NCBI RefSeq assembly: GCF_032362555.1
Contig: NC_083509.1
Coordinates: forward strand, 1,426,001-1,490,000
DNA length: 64,000 bases
Origin: Amyelois transitella
Taxonomy: Eukaryota > Arthropoda > Insecta > Lepidoptera > Pyralidae
Direction of reading: 5' to 3'
Shown here: positions 42,961-55,540 of the stretch, one piece after another
Numbering within the stretch: the first letter of the stretch is position 1
Layout: each line of letters begins with the position of its first letter
Made by a program: the position numbers and the translations under genes
Notes under the pieces: generated by a model
What the model saw: only the letters and a program-made list of their open reading frames with translations
Databases searched by the model: none
Told to the model about the DNA's origin: nothing

Positions 42961-43316
42961 TTTATTGTGTTATTTGTGTGAATGTGTGAGTGGTAGCAGT
43001 GGTGCAAGCTATAAAGTTTTGCGAACTATGACTGCAATTATGAACGCGACCGTACATTTCAGGTGAGACAATTTGTGGTACGGTAAACACCATTATCTAA
43101 TTCCATTTGGATGAATGTGCAAATTCATCTGTATCTGATAAATTCGGTGTCTTCAGTATGTCATGTCTACAATAGATACATATATGTATATATATACATC
43201 GTACATAGTTGTTGATATCAGGAAAGCCCAGACTATTGATAGTTTCAAAAATCTCGTTAGGTCTCATTATCTTTCTGCTCTATTCTAAGTATATGTTATT
43301 ATTATGTACTGCAGGC

Positions 43317-43731
43317 CAATTCTGCTATTTGTTAACCGAAACAGTTCGGATGCGTTTCAGCTTGGTTACAGTTGCGTTTATATTGTCAAACGGTATTCCA
43401 GTAACTTTACCTTGATAGCTGAAACGCAAATGAAACGGAAGCGGTTGGTTATTTGCTGCCGATGCAAAACCGTAACTTTGGACAATTCAACCAATGCAGA
43501 ACCGTTGCGTTTCGGCCGGACCAACTGTCATAAACTTATCAGAATACGAAATAATAGCCTAACGGCAAACGGAAGGTTACGTGTCCTTTAGCAGAATACG
43601 ACAACCAAACCGTTTCGGGTTTCGTAACCAATGCGTTACGGCTTCGTTTTGACAAATTGTTAGTAGAATACCAAAAGTTGTAATCAATGCGTTTCAGATC
43701 CGTTTCGGATTAAAATAAAATAGCAGAATTG
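43317..43731. mobile_element. MITE (415 bp) with CAATTCTGCTATTT ends
   Basis: The left end CAATTCTGCTATTT is repeated in reverse at the right (AAATAGCAGAATTG). The interior is rich in CGTTTC, CCGTAAC and GAAACG words in both orientations, including AACCGTTTCGGGTTTCGTAA. Short open frames here are by-products. The superfamily is undetermined; no clear target duplication is seen. Confidence 0.7.
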
Positions 43732-43849
43732 ACATGCTTATTTATCTGTATTTATGCGTATTTTTGTTTATATTTGTATGTATTTATATGTATTATATAT
43801 ATATAGATATATATTCTGTGTGCATTTTATTTATCTTGCTCTGCGCCAA

Positions 43850-43998
43850 CGCCAATCTCCTGTTTGGTTTCCTTCCACCCAAAGGTTGACTGGAAGTGAT
43901 TGCATTAGCGACAAGTCCGCCTTTGTACCATCTCTATCTGCTTTATGCTGTTTTGTATGTTTTACTCTTATGGTGCAATAAAGAGTTTTATTTATCTA
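43850..43998 (+). mobile_element. Non-LTR retroelement 3' tail
   Basis: It contains GCGACAAGTCCGCCTTTGTA and ends GTGCAATAAAGAGTTTTATT with a short TATC run. It is the same tail type as 37065-37165. Confidence 0.5.
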
Positions 43999-44164
43999 TC
44001 TACATTTAGTCCCTTCTTAATTTAAGTACTGAAATAAAGGTATAAACTCACTAACTACACTCACACTGTTACTACACTCACACTCCTAATCAATTCTCTT
44101 TATCAGGGAGGAAGACAGATAATTGTAAATATTTTCTTTTTCCAGTTGGTATCTCTGTATTCAT

Positions 44165-45245
44165 ACATACTTACATATAGTCACGTCTATATCCTTTGCG
44201 GGGGAGACAGAGCCAACAGCCTTGAAAAGACTGAAAGGCCACGTTCAGCTGTAATGTTTAAATGATGGAATTGAGATTCGAATAGTGACAGGTTGCTATC
44301 CCATCGCCTACAAGAAGAATCCCAAGTTGATAAGCCTTTACATTGCATTATTATAAATCTTGCTTCATGCACATTCGCGAAAATTAAATACATCTTTTCG
44401 TGAAAACCCCTTATTAATATTACTTTTAAATTAATGAATTATTTTTGTATGTATGTAACTCGTGGAGTCCGTAAAGGGCGAATAAGGGAAAGCTAATAAA
44501 CATGGGATTTTTCTTGAAGGCGATGGGCTAGCAACTTATCACTATTTGAATCTTAATTCCAGCATAGCTTTACAGCTGAACCCCGGTCTTTCAGTCTTTT
44601 CAAGAATGTAGGCTCTGTCTATCCCGCAAGGGATATACATGTGACCGTATGTATTATAATCTTTCCCTTTGATTGACTCTTTATAATAAGAGCAACAATT
44701 CTGTCTTCCTGCTACGTAAGCAACTACCAAAAAATTGGCATTCGTGAAACAGCATTATTTGTTAAAGGATAGTAGAACCACTCACTCTTTTAAAACGAAA
44801 CGTCTTTCCAAATCCTGTTTGGCAGTGAGATATTCAAAGGCGTATCTCCTAAATCTAAGATTGGTACAACCAATAAAATTGCTGATATGTGCTACGTATC
44901 AAGATTCGAGTGTACATATCTCGGAATCTGCACATGAGAAGTTGCAAAGTTTGTTTGTTTGAACGAAATAAACAAAATCAATAAAGTTTGAGTGTATTTT
45001 TTTTGGTAGGTAGGAGTCAGAAATGTTGCTCTAATTATGAAGAGTCAATCAAAGGGAAGGACAATATGTAATACATACGGTCACATGTATATCTCTTGCG
45101 GGGTAGACAGAGCCTGCATTCTTTAAAAGACGAATGGCCACGTTCAGCTATTTGGCTTTTATGATAGAATTGAGATTCAAATAGTGACAGGTTGCTAGCC
45201 CATCGCCTAAAGAAGAATCCCAACTTTGTAAGCCTATCGCTCTGC
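44165..45245. mobile_element. Cluster of three partial R1 copies
   Basis: R1 pieces lie at 44165-44340 (minus), 44450-44665 (+) and 45070-45245 (minus). The second and third face each other around 44665-45070, a possible foldback. No gene is seen between them. Confidence 0.7.
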
Positions 45246-45631
45246 CGCCTTCATAGATTACGAGTATTATGGCTGTAGTGAGAAATCATTTTTGGAATAT
45301 TTTTCTATTGGAATAATAATTTAACTAAAAAATCTAAACCTATTTTAGAGTAGGTTATGTTTTTATGCCAAATAAATCATTTTAAAAAATGAAACTAGTT
45401 TTTAATTCCTAACGTTACAATTTACAGCAAGCCTGTTAAAACTCAGTCAGTTTTTTCAAAGCCGTTTCTACAAGAACTCTTTACAGGATTAAACAAAATT
45501 TTATTTCGAATCATAAGTTGAATAGTTTTTCATTAGAATAGTAGATACTGTTAGATTTCCTAAATATCAAACAAGTAAGATTTTATAGCCAAGAAACGAA
45601 AAATTGTTACAACTATCCTCCCGCTCCACTA

Positions 45632-45905
45632 CTAGCTGTGCCTGCGACTTCCTCCGCGTGGAATAGTTATTTTGGGCATCATTGAAGCCCTTAAGGATGA
45701 ATAATTTTCCCCGTTTTTTTCTCATAATCCATTATTTCTTTGCTCCTTATACCTAGATGCAGCGTAATGTTATATAGTCTAAAGCCTTTCTCTATAAATG
45801 GTCTATTCAACGCAAAAATAATTTTTCAATTCGAACCAGTAGTTATTGAGATTAACGCGTTCAAACAAACAAACATACTCTTCAGCTTTATAATATTAGT
45901 TTAGA
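45632..45905 (-). mobile_element. Helitron-like non-autonomous element
   Basis: The CTAGCTGTGCCTGCGACTTC end is at the left and AATATTAGTTTAGA at the right; the body (GGGCATCATTGAAGCCCTTA) is as in the copy at 5645-5916. Confidence 0.75.
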
Positions 45906-46071
45906 TTAGTAGACATTCTAACTTATACATAAAGGTACCTACTTAGTATCATATCATAATAAATTTTAAATCTAACTAGAATTGTTTAATCCTAGTATTG
46001 CACAAATTACATTTATCTATTAATAGGTGCTTACTTAAGTAAACACGCGGCCACTGTCATCTACATATGAA

Positions 46072-46200
46072 TATATAAAAAGGAACAAATGTTTAAAATG
46101 CACAAGACACACATATCTGTCAGGCGCACAATGTGAGAATAAAAAGTGAGCAGAACCGCGGGGCGCAGTCTGTCCGGGACGCGACGTGTCTCGGTGTGTT
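46072..46200 (+). promoter_or_regulatory. Candidate TATA promoter with a GC-rich 5' exon
   Basis: TATATAAAAAGG at 46072-46083 is followed after some 35-60 bases by a stretch far richer in GC than its surroundings (GAACCGCGGGGCGCAGTCTG, GGGACGCGACGTGTCTCG) and a possible donor GTGTGT at about 46193. This resembles a first, mostly untranslated exon of a + strand gene whose coding part lies elsewhere. An ATG at 46131 opens only a few codons. Speculative. Confidence 0.3.
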
Positions 46201-47803
46201 TCAAATATTATTTCTGTACCTGTTGGCCATAGATATATTTGTATTGTAGATGTAGAAAGTATATTCTGTTACTTGGGCCAAATTTGATGTAAGTATATTT
46301 ACAAAAAAGCGTTCAGTTGGTGTAGAAAGATCTAATGAGTTTTCATGGGCATGGGCACCTGTTTGAAAATTTTTGTACTTTTTCCATGTTTAATTCTTAT
46401 ATTAAGATCCTGATTACATTTTAATAATGTTTCTCGACAAAGAATTTACAAATTTTGCCTATGTTCAAGAATAGGCAGTGACTACATCTGTTTACCTCTG
46501 CACAATTTAATGCATACTGGATCTTTAATGGTTAAATATTTGTATTTTATAATCATCAGTTATCATCTTATTATACTTTTTACTGGATTCGTCATTCCGG
46601 GAAAGAGTTCCGGGTCCTAAAAGAGTCCTAGAAATTTGACTTATTATTTTTTCTATTCTGGCAACCAAATGGGAGAGCCATTTGGTAGTAAGTAAATAAC
46701 AACAAAACTTATAGGTATGACGTTCTTCCTATCGGATCCTGGACACGAATAAAATAGATATATACCTACGTTTATTTCAAATTCATTATTTAATATCTAT
46801 TATCAAATGGTATTCAGAAATATAAACAAAATAGATAATAAAGCTCAATATATTCGACGTGACACAACTTAATATTGTGACTGCATCTATAATGTCAATA
46901 CTCTATGTACAGTTCACAAAGTCCCCTTGTCTCGATGGATGTTATTGGATTACCTTTCTAGATTTTTGCGCGGGTATTATTCTATAGCTAGGGCTGTCGC
47001 GTCCCGGTTTCTATTCAATTTCTCTCCGTATGTATACGTTTGCATTCCATTTTCGAATACACTGCACGTCAGATTTTTGTTTTTTTTTTTATTTTTTATT
47101 AGGTGTAAACCATGTAAAGATATCGAAAATTTATCGATAAAATTCTTAGAAATGTTATCTCGACATGTTTGGAGAGACGAGTTGGTCCGATAGTGCTAAG
47201 GTATATTTTTAAAGCATGCAAACGAATGTCAATTTGATAGAAAAGGTAATTGTAAAAAAAAGGTCTAATAGACTACTCGGCTTCCGAAGAATTATTAATA
47301 TATGAAATAAAATTATTTGCATCATAGTTAGTATAATGATAGATAAAACCTTTATTGCAAAAGACAGTATAACTAAACCAAATTTTTTTAAGTTGTCAAA
47401 TCTTCGGCTATACAAAATTTTTGTTACAACAATAAATTAAATTTACGTGGACATCATTATAAATTTATTTATATAAATGTCGTATGACGGAATAAAACAT
47501 AATTTTACATTATAAAAATGAAAAATTCTAGTTATGTGAAAATCTCAATATCCCTATGATAAAAAAAAACTTTTCTCTTATTGTAGATGTCTCATAATTT
47601 TCTTAAAATCGTTATCTGTTATTAAACTTGTATCGTTTCTTATTATTATAACTTTCATTTGAAAACTTCGCAAAAAGTAAGTTGGAATTGAACGGTGTCT
47701 GCTTTGTAAATGGAAAACTTAAATTGAATAAGTGTCAAAGGAGGGTTGTAAATAATAATTGTTACGACTGCACTTTTGAAAACCTTTTTGTTGTGTTTTT
47801 ACA
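46201..47803. other. AT-rich intergenic stretch
   Basis: I see no gene and no clear member of the repeat families named here. Short open frames at 46927-47193 and 47209-47415 are AT-rich and unlike coding sequence. Confidence 0.4.
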
Positions 47804-48066
47804 TACATACATACATTGTAGTCACGTCTATATCACTTGCGGGGTAGACCGAACCAACAGTCTTGAAAAGACTTATAGGCCACGTTCAGCTTTTTGGCTT
47901 CATGATAGAATTGAGATTTAAATAGTGACAGGTTGCTAGCCCATCGCCTAAAAGAAGAATCGCAAGTTTATAAGGTTATCCTTTAGTCGCCTTTTACGAC
48001 ATCCATGGGAACAAGATGGAGTTTATTCTTTTGTTTTATTGGTGCCAGGAAGCACACGGCACTTGT
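47804..48066 (-). mobile_element. R1 repeat, full length
   Basis: It runs from ACATACATACATTGTAGTCA to GGTGCCAGGAAGCACACGGC. A CG-rich scrap (ATCGCGCGATATAAACGGTG) related to 31512-31641 follows, then an R1 5' piece at about 48220-48300. Confidence 0.85.
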
Positions 48067-49009
48067 GTTTTTTCGCTTTTTATTATGACCTGATGAAATA
48101 GGACAGCGATATTTATCGCGCGATATAAACGGTGTCGCGCGTAAATTACGACAGGGGGCTGGTTAGACTTTCATTTTCACAGAGGTGTTAAAAGTAGCGA
48201 TAAACAAGCGTGAAGTGTGCTGTGTGGTATTAGGTACTTTAAAATAGGATCATTCCATTTCCCATGGACATTGTAAAAGGCGACTAAGGACGTAAGTACA
48301 TTTAGTGCAAACTGACATCCTTGAGAGTTTTTTTCTTTTTTTTTCAAATTCAAAATCTTCATTGAATATCATAAAGTACCTACATCAGTTCAATTACAGT
48401 TACCGTTTATAAATTATTTTTAATTTATTAGTAATCGGATAATATTGTTCATTCGAAAGACTCATTCCCATTTCGCCCATTCAACAAATTGACTCAGTGA
48501 CCGTTCCAGTCAGTCAATTAACGTAAACAACACAACGTTATATTCTAAACAATAAGTGTTGGCCACTTAGAACATTATTTAAATGTATGCAGTCCCAAGC
48601 AGTGAACAAGGTAGGCTATCTTATTCTATGTAGAGTAAAATAAGTTAGGCAAAATTCAATATTCCCAAAACAATATAGCAACACCTGTGCCCGCTGATTT
48701 CCATTCCATCCCGTGGTAGGTCGGGTTCTGTATAAATTTTCAATTTATATACTACTACTGTAGGTTCTTAGACGACATGATAATAATAGAGACAAATATG
48801 AAAGCATCATCTTAACTTGGTTAGGTTTTACCGATTCTCAGTAGTACAGGGGGCGTTAAGAAAACGGGACTTTCTTGTAGGACAAAATCTGGAACAACGC
48901 CATGTGGATTGTCTACGCTGTAGACACTTTTACAAACCAATTTTAAAATGATTTTGAAATGACAATAGGAATTAGTGCTATTTATCTTCATTAGTTCTAA
49001 TAATTTTAT

Positions 49010-49240
49010 ATACGGCACAAATTACACAGATTGAGTTAGCCTCGTAGTAAGTTCGAAACTTGTGTTACGAGATACTAACTCAACGATACTATATTTGATA
49101 ATAAATACTGAGATTTATAAACATCCAAGACCCAGACCAATCAGATAAAGTTCGTTTCCCATCCTGCCTTGACCGGGATTCGAACCCGGGACCTCCGGTG
49201 TCACAGACAAGCGTATTACCGCTGCGCCACAGAGGCCGTC
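49010..49240 (-). mobile_element. R2 tRNA-derived SINE
   Basis: It runs from TATACGGCACAAATTACACA to CCGCTGCGCCACAGAGGCCG; both polymerase III boxes are readable. Confidence 0.85.
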
Positions 49241-49729
49241 AAAAGTCAAAACTGCATGATAATCTCATGGATTGCCTTTCAATAGCGCAAACAACTTGAG
49301 CTGGACTGCAGTGTGGTTCCGTGTGGTTCCTGGCATTTTTATCTTTATCTTTAGACAAGATGTGACATGTTAGTGACACCATAACTCTATAATATTTACA
49401 TGCTATGACTGATCAAGAGGAAAAAATGTTTTTAGTTACACTTTTTGTAAATCCTTATAAAAGCAAAAAAAAAAGAATCTATTCTATTCTAAGTGACTTC
49501 TACAATCTATTTCTTATAATATCATTGTATCATCTCTTGTTCGACATAAACAGGCTGTTTTGTCTCAATCAGCCAATCGCGGGCTGATAAGTAATACGGT
49601 TCCCTTTGAATTTAAATGATAATTTCAATCCGACTGCTAGTTAACGAATGCTAAGCCAAATTTGATCGAATTTCCGTATTGGTAGAATGTTTGAAGAGTT
49701 TTTTAACGAACTTTTTTATTCTTCTTTTA

Positions 49730-50572
49730 GGCGACAGATTAGCGACCTGTCACTATTTGAATCTCAATTCTATCATTAAGCCAAACAGCTAAACGTGGCC
49801 TATCAGTCTTTTAAGACTGTTGCCTCTGTGTACCCCGCAAGAGATATAGACGTGACTTTATGTATATATGTCTAAATTAACATTTATAGTTGTCGTCAAA
49901 AACACTATGTAGCTATGTTGTTCCCGGCACTAATAGAAAAATAATAGGACAAGCCCATCTCTTGCCATGGATATCGTAAAAGGCTACTAAAAGATAGGGA
50001 TTCTTTTGTTAGGCGACGGGCTAGCAACCTGTCACTATTTGAATCTCAATTCTATCTTAAAGCCAAATAGCTGAACGTGACCTATCAGTCTTTACAAGAC
50101 CGTTGGCTCTGTCTACCCCGCAAGGGATATAATAGACTTGTAACAAATAATTCCCAGGTGTGAGGCTATAGAACAAGCTTTCCGTCAAGTTAATTGTGTT
50201 AGGAGGAAAAAGGGTGATTTGATGACTATGTAGCAACTGAGCCCCAAGACAATGATTTATGTGTGTGTAGGTACCTACATTGTTTATTACATTATTTATT
50301 TTACGTTGCCGTGTGGTTCCCGGCACCAATTAAATAAAAGAATAGGACCACTCTGTCTTATTCCCGCGGATGTCGTAAAAGGCGACTAAGGGTTAAGCTT
50401 ATAAACTTGCGATTCTTTTAGGCGATGGGCCAGCAACCTGTCATTATTTGAAGCCCAATTCTATCGTTAAGCCAAACAGCTGAACGTGACCTATCAGTCT
50501 TTTGAAGATTGTTGGCTCTGTCTACCCCGCAAGGGATATAGATGTGATTATATGTATGTGTGTATATTGTTT
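49730..50572 (+). mobile_element. Three R1 copies head to tail
   Basis: Copies lie at 49730-49868 (5' truncated), 49912-50140 (tail replaced) and 50306-50572 (full length, GTGCCG foldback through (TATG)n), all in + orientation. This is independent insertion into or next to earlier tails, or local duplication. Confidence 0.8.
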
Positions 50573-50998
50573 ACTTTACTGCGTTGTCCGTGGCTTTATT
50601 AATTTACTTTTATTATAAATAACCCTACCAAGGGGTCCAAACTTAAATAATATTTGTTTTAAGTTTAAGTTTAGAAATTTTACTTTATTTTTATTTATTA
50701 GGTTTTGTTTTGTGATTAGTCATTGTTAAGATAATTATGTAATTATTACAATTCCTAAGCTATTATTTAGAAATTGTTATAATTACATAATTTTCTCTCT
50801 CTGTATTTTTCGGTAAAGACAGAGCTGTTCAGTTGTATAGCTAAATGATAGAGTTGAGATTTAAATATTGACACATAGCTAGCTCATTATCTACAAGAAG
50901 AATCCCACGTTAATTAGACTTTCCCTAAGTCGCCTTTTACAACATCCATGGAAAAGATATGAAGCTGAACGTGGCCTTTCAGTCTTTTTACAACTGTA

Positions 50999-51160
50999 CA
51001 TGTGTAGAAGAAGCGGAACAAACTACACTGCAGCATTTTCACCGGATTTCAATTTACAAATATAGATTTCTTAAATCTAAATCGTGGACGAATGCACATT
51101 GTCTACATTAAAAAACATGAATGAATGTAAAATTAATTATTTCAATACGAATATTTCGTC
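50999..51160. repeat. Interspersed repeat (copy 1 of 2)
   Basis: It shares nearly 160 bases with 54925-55085: GTGTAGAAGAAGCGGAACAA, ACTACACTGCAGCATTTTCA, AATCGTGGACGAATGCACAT, AAAAAACATGAAT. Related scraps (AACAAACTGCACTGCAGCAT) occur near 19065-19140 and 38505-38540. The function is unknown. Confidence 0.75.
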
Positions 51161-51565
51161 AAATTTTCACTTTAAGAATTTTCATTAATACCCTAAAAAT
51201 ACAAAAAAATTTTGCGATAACATACGACGTCGAAAACTTTTCTTCCAACTTCGCAAATTCCTAACAAAATTTCCTATACCTATCGATGAGATCAAATTTT
51301 CGCTCGTAGGTACATTATTCAATTACACCGGGGATAAATATCACCCCAGGGTACATCTGAGGGTACACGGAAGGGGCGTGGTCACAGGTGATGTACCAAT
51401 GTACCATACGCCGTTACCCCGGCTTTAGGAGCCAATTACGATCAAATAGATATGTTTCTGGAACTATCTTGATGCTTACGTGGGTAGATTTGGATCGGTT
51501 ACATTGGTGTAATTTTAGCTAATAGGTGGATAGTCTAAGGTAAGTAGCCTATTTCAAATATACAT

Positions 51566-51828
51566 AAGTATAGTCACGTCTATGTCCCGTGCGGGGTAGA
51601 CAGAGCCAATAAAAAATCTTGAAAAGACTGTTAGGACACCTGCAGCTGTTTGGCTTTATGACAGAATTGAGAATCAAATAGTGATAGGTTGCTAGCCCAT
51701 CGCCTAAGAAAAGAATTCCAAGTTTATAAGCCTACCCTTTAGTCGCCTTCTACGACATCCACGGGATAGAGATGGAGTGGTCGTATTCTTTTTTGTTTTA
51801 GTGCTGGAAACCACACGGCACATTTCGA
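51566..51828 (-). mobile_element. R1 repeat, full length
   Basis: It reads ATAGTCACGTCTATGTCCCG to GTGCTGGAAACCACACGGCA, with an AATAAA inserted in the CCAACAGTCTTG block. Confidence 0.85.
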
Positions 51829-52396
51829 ATATACTTTGAATATAATCACCAAAATGTTTTAAAGGGCATTTTTTTATTGCTATGTTATTTATCTATATGT
51901 AATGATATGACTCTGATACTCTCTATGTTATATTTTTATGATTATTATCACTTTCGATTCTTCACTAAAATGCTTTATGATTATCTGTACCGTACGTTAC
52001 AAAAAGATATATAATAGAGCTACAAATTATAAAGACGAAGAAAAGATAGCGTATAATATTTACTTTTAATGGAATATAAATAACTCTATTCCTCTGTAGT
52101 AAAACACAATGAGTTAAAATACAAGGCACACCAAAATCTTTTTATACCAACTAAAAATACAAACTTATTGAACAGTGAAACAAAATGGCCAATTTCCATC
52201 AAAACTCGCTAAACTATTTAGTTTTAAAACCAGAATCTCGTCCGAATAACTGTATTTCACACTTTTCCAAACAAATATTTGTGGCGACTGTTATTGTGGA
52301 GTTCACATCAAAAGCCGTTTTTGGGTGAATAAATAATAACTGCGAGTGTAGTCCCTTTGTGGCCATTGACTAGATCCTAGCTGAGTGAGGAAAAGG

Positions 52397-52541
52397 TATA
52401 AATAAATATAAATATATACGGGACAAATTACACAGATTGAGGTAGCCTCGAAGTAAGTTCGAGACTTGTGTTACGAGATACCTACTAACTCAACGGTACT
52501 ATATTTTATAATAAATACTTATATAGATAAACACAGAGGCC
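52397..52541 (-). mobile_element. R2 SINE lacking the tRNA head
   Basis: The body AATATATACGGGACAAATTA to ATATAGATAAACA is joined directly to CAGAGGCCGTC. Almost the whole tRNA-like region with both polymerase III boxes is therefore deleted. Confidence 0.8.
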
Positions 52542-52977
52542 GTCAAAAGAAGAAAAAGGAGAGTTGCAGTTAGAAAAAGGATTACTTTTTTCTCCCTTTA
52601 TATTAAATATTTATTTTTTTATGTTATAACAGATTATCTGCTACTGTATGAAAAGATAAGTTAATTTTTGTTGTAAATTTGAAAGCGAAATTTGAAAAAA
52701 ACCTCATGTCTATTTATTAATGCCTTAAAAATCTCTAAGCCGTAGATACCGGGGATTAGAAAGACCAGAGTACTCCAAATCGACGAGCTTGTATCCAGAA
52801 AATGATGAATGTGTGAGAAGGAAAGATGCCTCTGTCTATCCCTTAAGGCGAGAGCATTGATTTTGTTTGTAGGCACTGCAAAACCTAGAACTGAAGGTGG
52901 GAACTTAGCCTCTGCGCCTAATAGGCTATCACGCCAGACTGTAATTATTATTTGAAATGTTTTACTTGTTACTGTTG

Positions 52978-53230
52978 GTGCCGTGTGGTTCCCGGCACTA
53001 ATAGAAAAAAGAATAGGACCACTCCATCTCTCTCCCATGGATGTCGTAAAAGGCGACTAAGGGGTAGGCTTATATACTAGGGATTCTTCTTTTAGGCGAT
53101 GGGCTAGCAACCTGTCACTATTTGAATCTCAATTCTATCTTAAAGCAAAATAGCTGAACGTGTCCTATCAGTCTTTTCAAAACTGTTGGCTTTGTCTGCC
53201 CCGCAAGGGATATAGACGTGATTCTATGTT
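52978..53230 (+). mobile_element. R1 repeat, full length
   Basis: It runs from GTGCCGTGTGGTTCCCGGCA to TATAGACGTGATTCTATG, one of the least diverged copies. Confidence 0.85.
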
Positions 53231-53689
53231 TTACTTGTTACCCTAAGTGCATGTATTTCGATCAGCCGGACTAATGCATTTTATTTATGCATATGCTGGT
53301 TATTTTAGTCTAAGCTCAGACTGTGTGCGATTATATCTCAAGAATAGATTTATCATATTCCATTTTAAATTGCGAAAAAACCATTTTTTTACCTTTGACC
53401 TTGGGTATTTTTTTTCCTTAAACCGGGAATCAATAAACGGGAATTTTGAAATAATGCTTTTGATTGTGTTTTAAACAATTATACTCATTTTTAGCTTGAT
53501 GGGAATTAATGTAGCTTCATTCTTATTTTTTGCTCTAAATTGACCGGACTACTTACTACAGAACGCGAACTCAACAGCAGTAGCTCAATAGAGGGATCGC
53601 CTTAATTATTACGGCTAGGCCTATCCATAGATATTTATAAGATGTCATTGTCAGAGTTACTCAAAATGGAGAAATAAACCATCCACGCG

Positions 53690-54285
53690 ATGACCAACAT
53701 CCGCGCGGACGGAGTCGCGGGGGGAAGCTAGTTTATTAATAAAATGTAAAATTCTCGTTTTAGTATCGTACTTATAAATATATTTTCTCTTATTAAGTGC
53801 ACGTCGTAAACTGTCATTGAGATAATTATAATAAAGGTTACAATGATATAAATGTAGCAAGTGTTTTTGAATCACATACAAACATACATCACGCCTCTTT
53901 TCCGGAGGGGTAGGCAGAGACCACATCTTTCCATTTGCCACGAAACCTGCATACTTCTTTCGCTTCATCCACGCTCATAACTCTCTTCATGCAAGCTTGT
54001 CGGCTTCAGGTACTCTTGACCTGACATTTTGCTAGAACGTCTCCGATTTTGTATAACGTATGATTTAAGTTGAAGGATTTATATATTACTAGAGGCCGCC
54101 CGCGACTTCGTCCGCATGGAAACCCTATCAATCCCGCGGGAACTCTGGGATAAAAAGTAGCCTATGTGTTATTCTAGGTCTTCAGCTACCTACATACCAA
54201 ATTTCATGGTAATCGGTTCAGTAGTTTTTGCGTGAAAGAGTAACAAACATCCATACAAACTTTCGCCTTTATAATAGTTGTAGGA
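53690..54285. mobile_element. Helitron end, LINE 3' end and a second Helitron-like element
   Basis: 53690-53731 (+) is a Helitron 3' end (CGCGCGGACGGAGTCGCGGG, then CTAG). 53880-54040 (minus) is a LINE 3' end (GGGGTAGGCAGAGACCACAT, CATAACTCTCTTCATGCAAG). 54089-54285 (minus) is a Helitron-like copy of the 1058-1257 subtype (CTAGAGGCCGCCCGCGACTT, ..GTAGGA). Confidence 0.7.
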
Positions 54286-54593
54286 TAATATATAGAGTAG
54301 GATAGTAGGATAAGCGTGGTCCCAAAGGGAATAAGCCTCGTCGGAATAATGCCGTAACTTAAACAATACGAACGAAACAGGGAATATTCCTATGAAATAT
54401 TCGCAAGTTTGACCGCACTGACAGAAATGGCGTTTCTAAAGTTGATTAATAAATAAATAGGAAAATACCTATTCGACCTCAAAACTTCCTTGAATTATCA
54501 TTATGAGGTAATATTATACACACTTGTAAATGAAACGAGTTCTTTTGTCGTCCAATGCATGGACAGTTGAAAAAATAAAAAGGAATATAAAAA

Positions 54594-54826
54594 CATACAT
54601 ATAGTCACGTCTCTATCTCTTGCGGGGTAGACAGAGCGAACAGTCTTAAAAAAATGCTGATAGGCCACGTTCAGCTGTTTAGCTTAGTGAGGGAATTGAG
54701 ATTCAAATAGTGACAGGTTAGCTAGCCCATTGCCTAAAAGAAAAATATCAAGTTTTATTAACGTATCCCTTAGTCGTCCTAATCTCGTGGTCATATTCTA
54801 AAGTACTTGAAACCACACGGCGCTCT
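54594..54826 (-). mobile_element. R1 repeat copy
   Basis: ACATATAGTCACGTCTCTAT to TTGAAACCACACGGCGC; several bases are lost in the GATGTCGTAAAAGG block. Confidence 0.75.
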
Positions 54827-54924
54827 CTAGAATATAATACATTTATTTTCAATGTTGGATACAAGGTATCACTTATTGACGTCACATCACTTAAATCTAA
54901 TTTTTACTACTACCGCCTAAAGCG

Positions 54925-55085
54925 CATGTGTAGAAGAAGCGCCGGAACAAACTACACTGCAGCATTTTCACCGGACGTCAATTTACAAATATAGATCTCT
55001 TAAATCTAAATCGTGGACGAATGCACATTGTCTTCATTCAAAAAACATGAATAAATCTAAAACTAATGATTTCAATACGAATATA
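54925..55085. repeat. Interspersed repeat (copy 2 of 2)
   Basis: Nearly collinear with 50999-51160; differs mainly by GCGCCGGAACAAAC for GCGGAACAAAC. Confidence 0.75.
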
Positions 55086-55312
55086 CGACTAGGTACCTAC
55101 TAAAACTCCAGTAAACAGAAATGTTGTCGATAAGTCTGAAAAGCATCTGTTGACAAGTATAATTCAGCTTCCGAAATAATTAATAACTAGCGTGGATCAA
55201 CTGGCCTCTTGTTAGACTTGAATGACAGATAGCCAAACGATGCGATAGATCTAGTTTGATGTTAAGCTGTCGCACATTGCAAGCTATTAATTTAAAATAT
55301 AACAGATTATCT

Positions 55313-55540
55313 AAAATAGTGCCACTCTATCTCTTTCCCACGGATGTCGTAAAAGGCGACTAAGGGGTAGGCTTATAAGCTTGGGATTCTTCTTTTAGGC
55401 GATGGGCTAGCAACCTGTCACTATTTGAATCTCAATTCTATCATCAAGCCAAACTGCTGAGCGTGGCCTATTAGTGTTTTCAAGACTGTTGGCTCTGTTT
55501 ACCCCGCAAAGGATATAGACGTGATTTTATGTATGTATAA
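55313..55540 (+). mobile_element. R1 repeat, 5' truncated
   Basis: It lacks the GTGCCG foldback, starts near AGTGCCACTCTATCTCTTTC and ends TATAGACGTGATTTTATGTA plus TGTA. Confidence 0.8.

Noticed and set aside
43304-43591. A 95-codon ORF
   Set aside because: It lies wholly in the MITE at 43317-43731 and reflects its word repeats.
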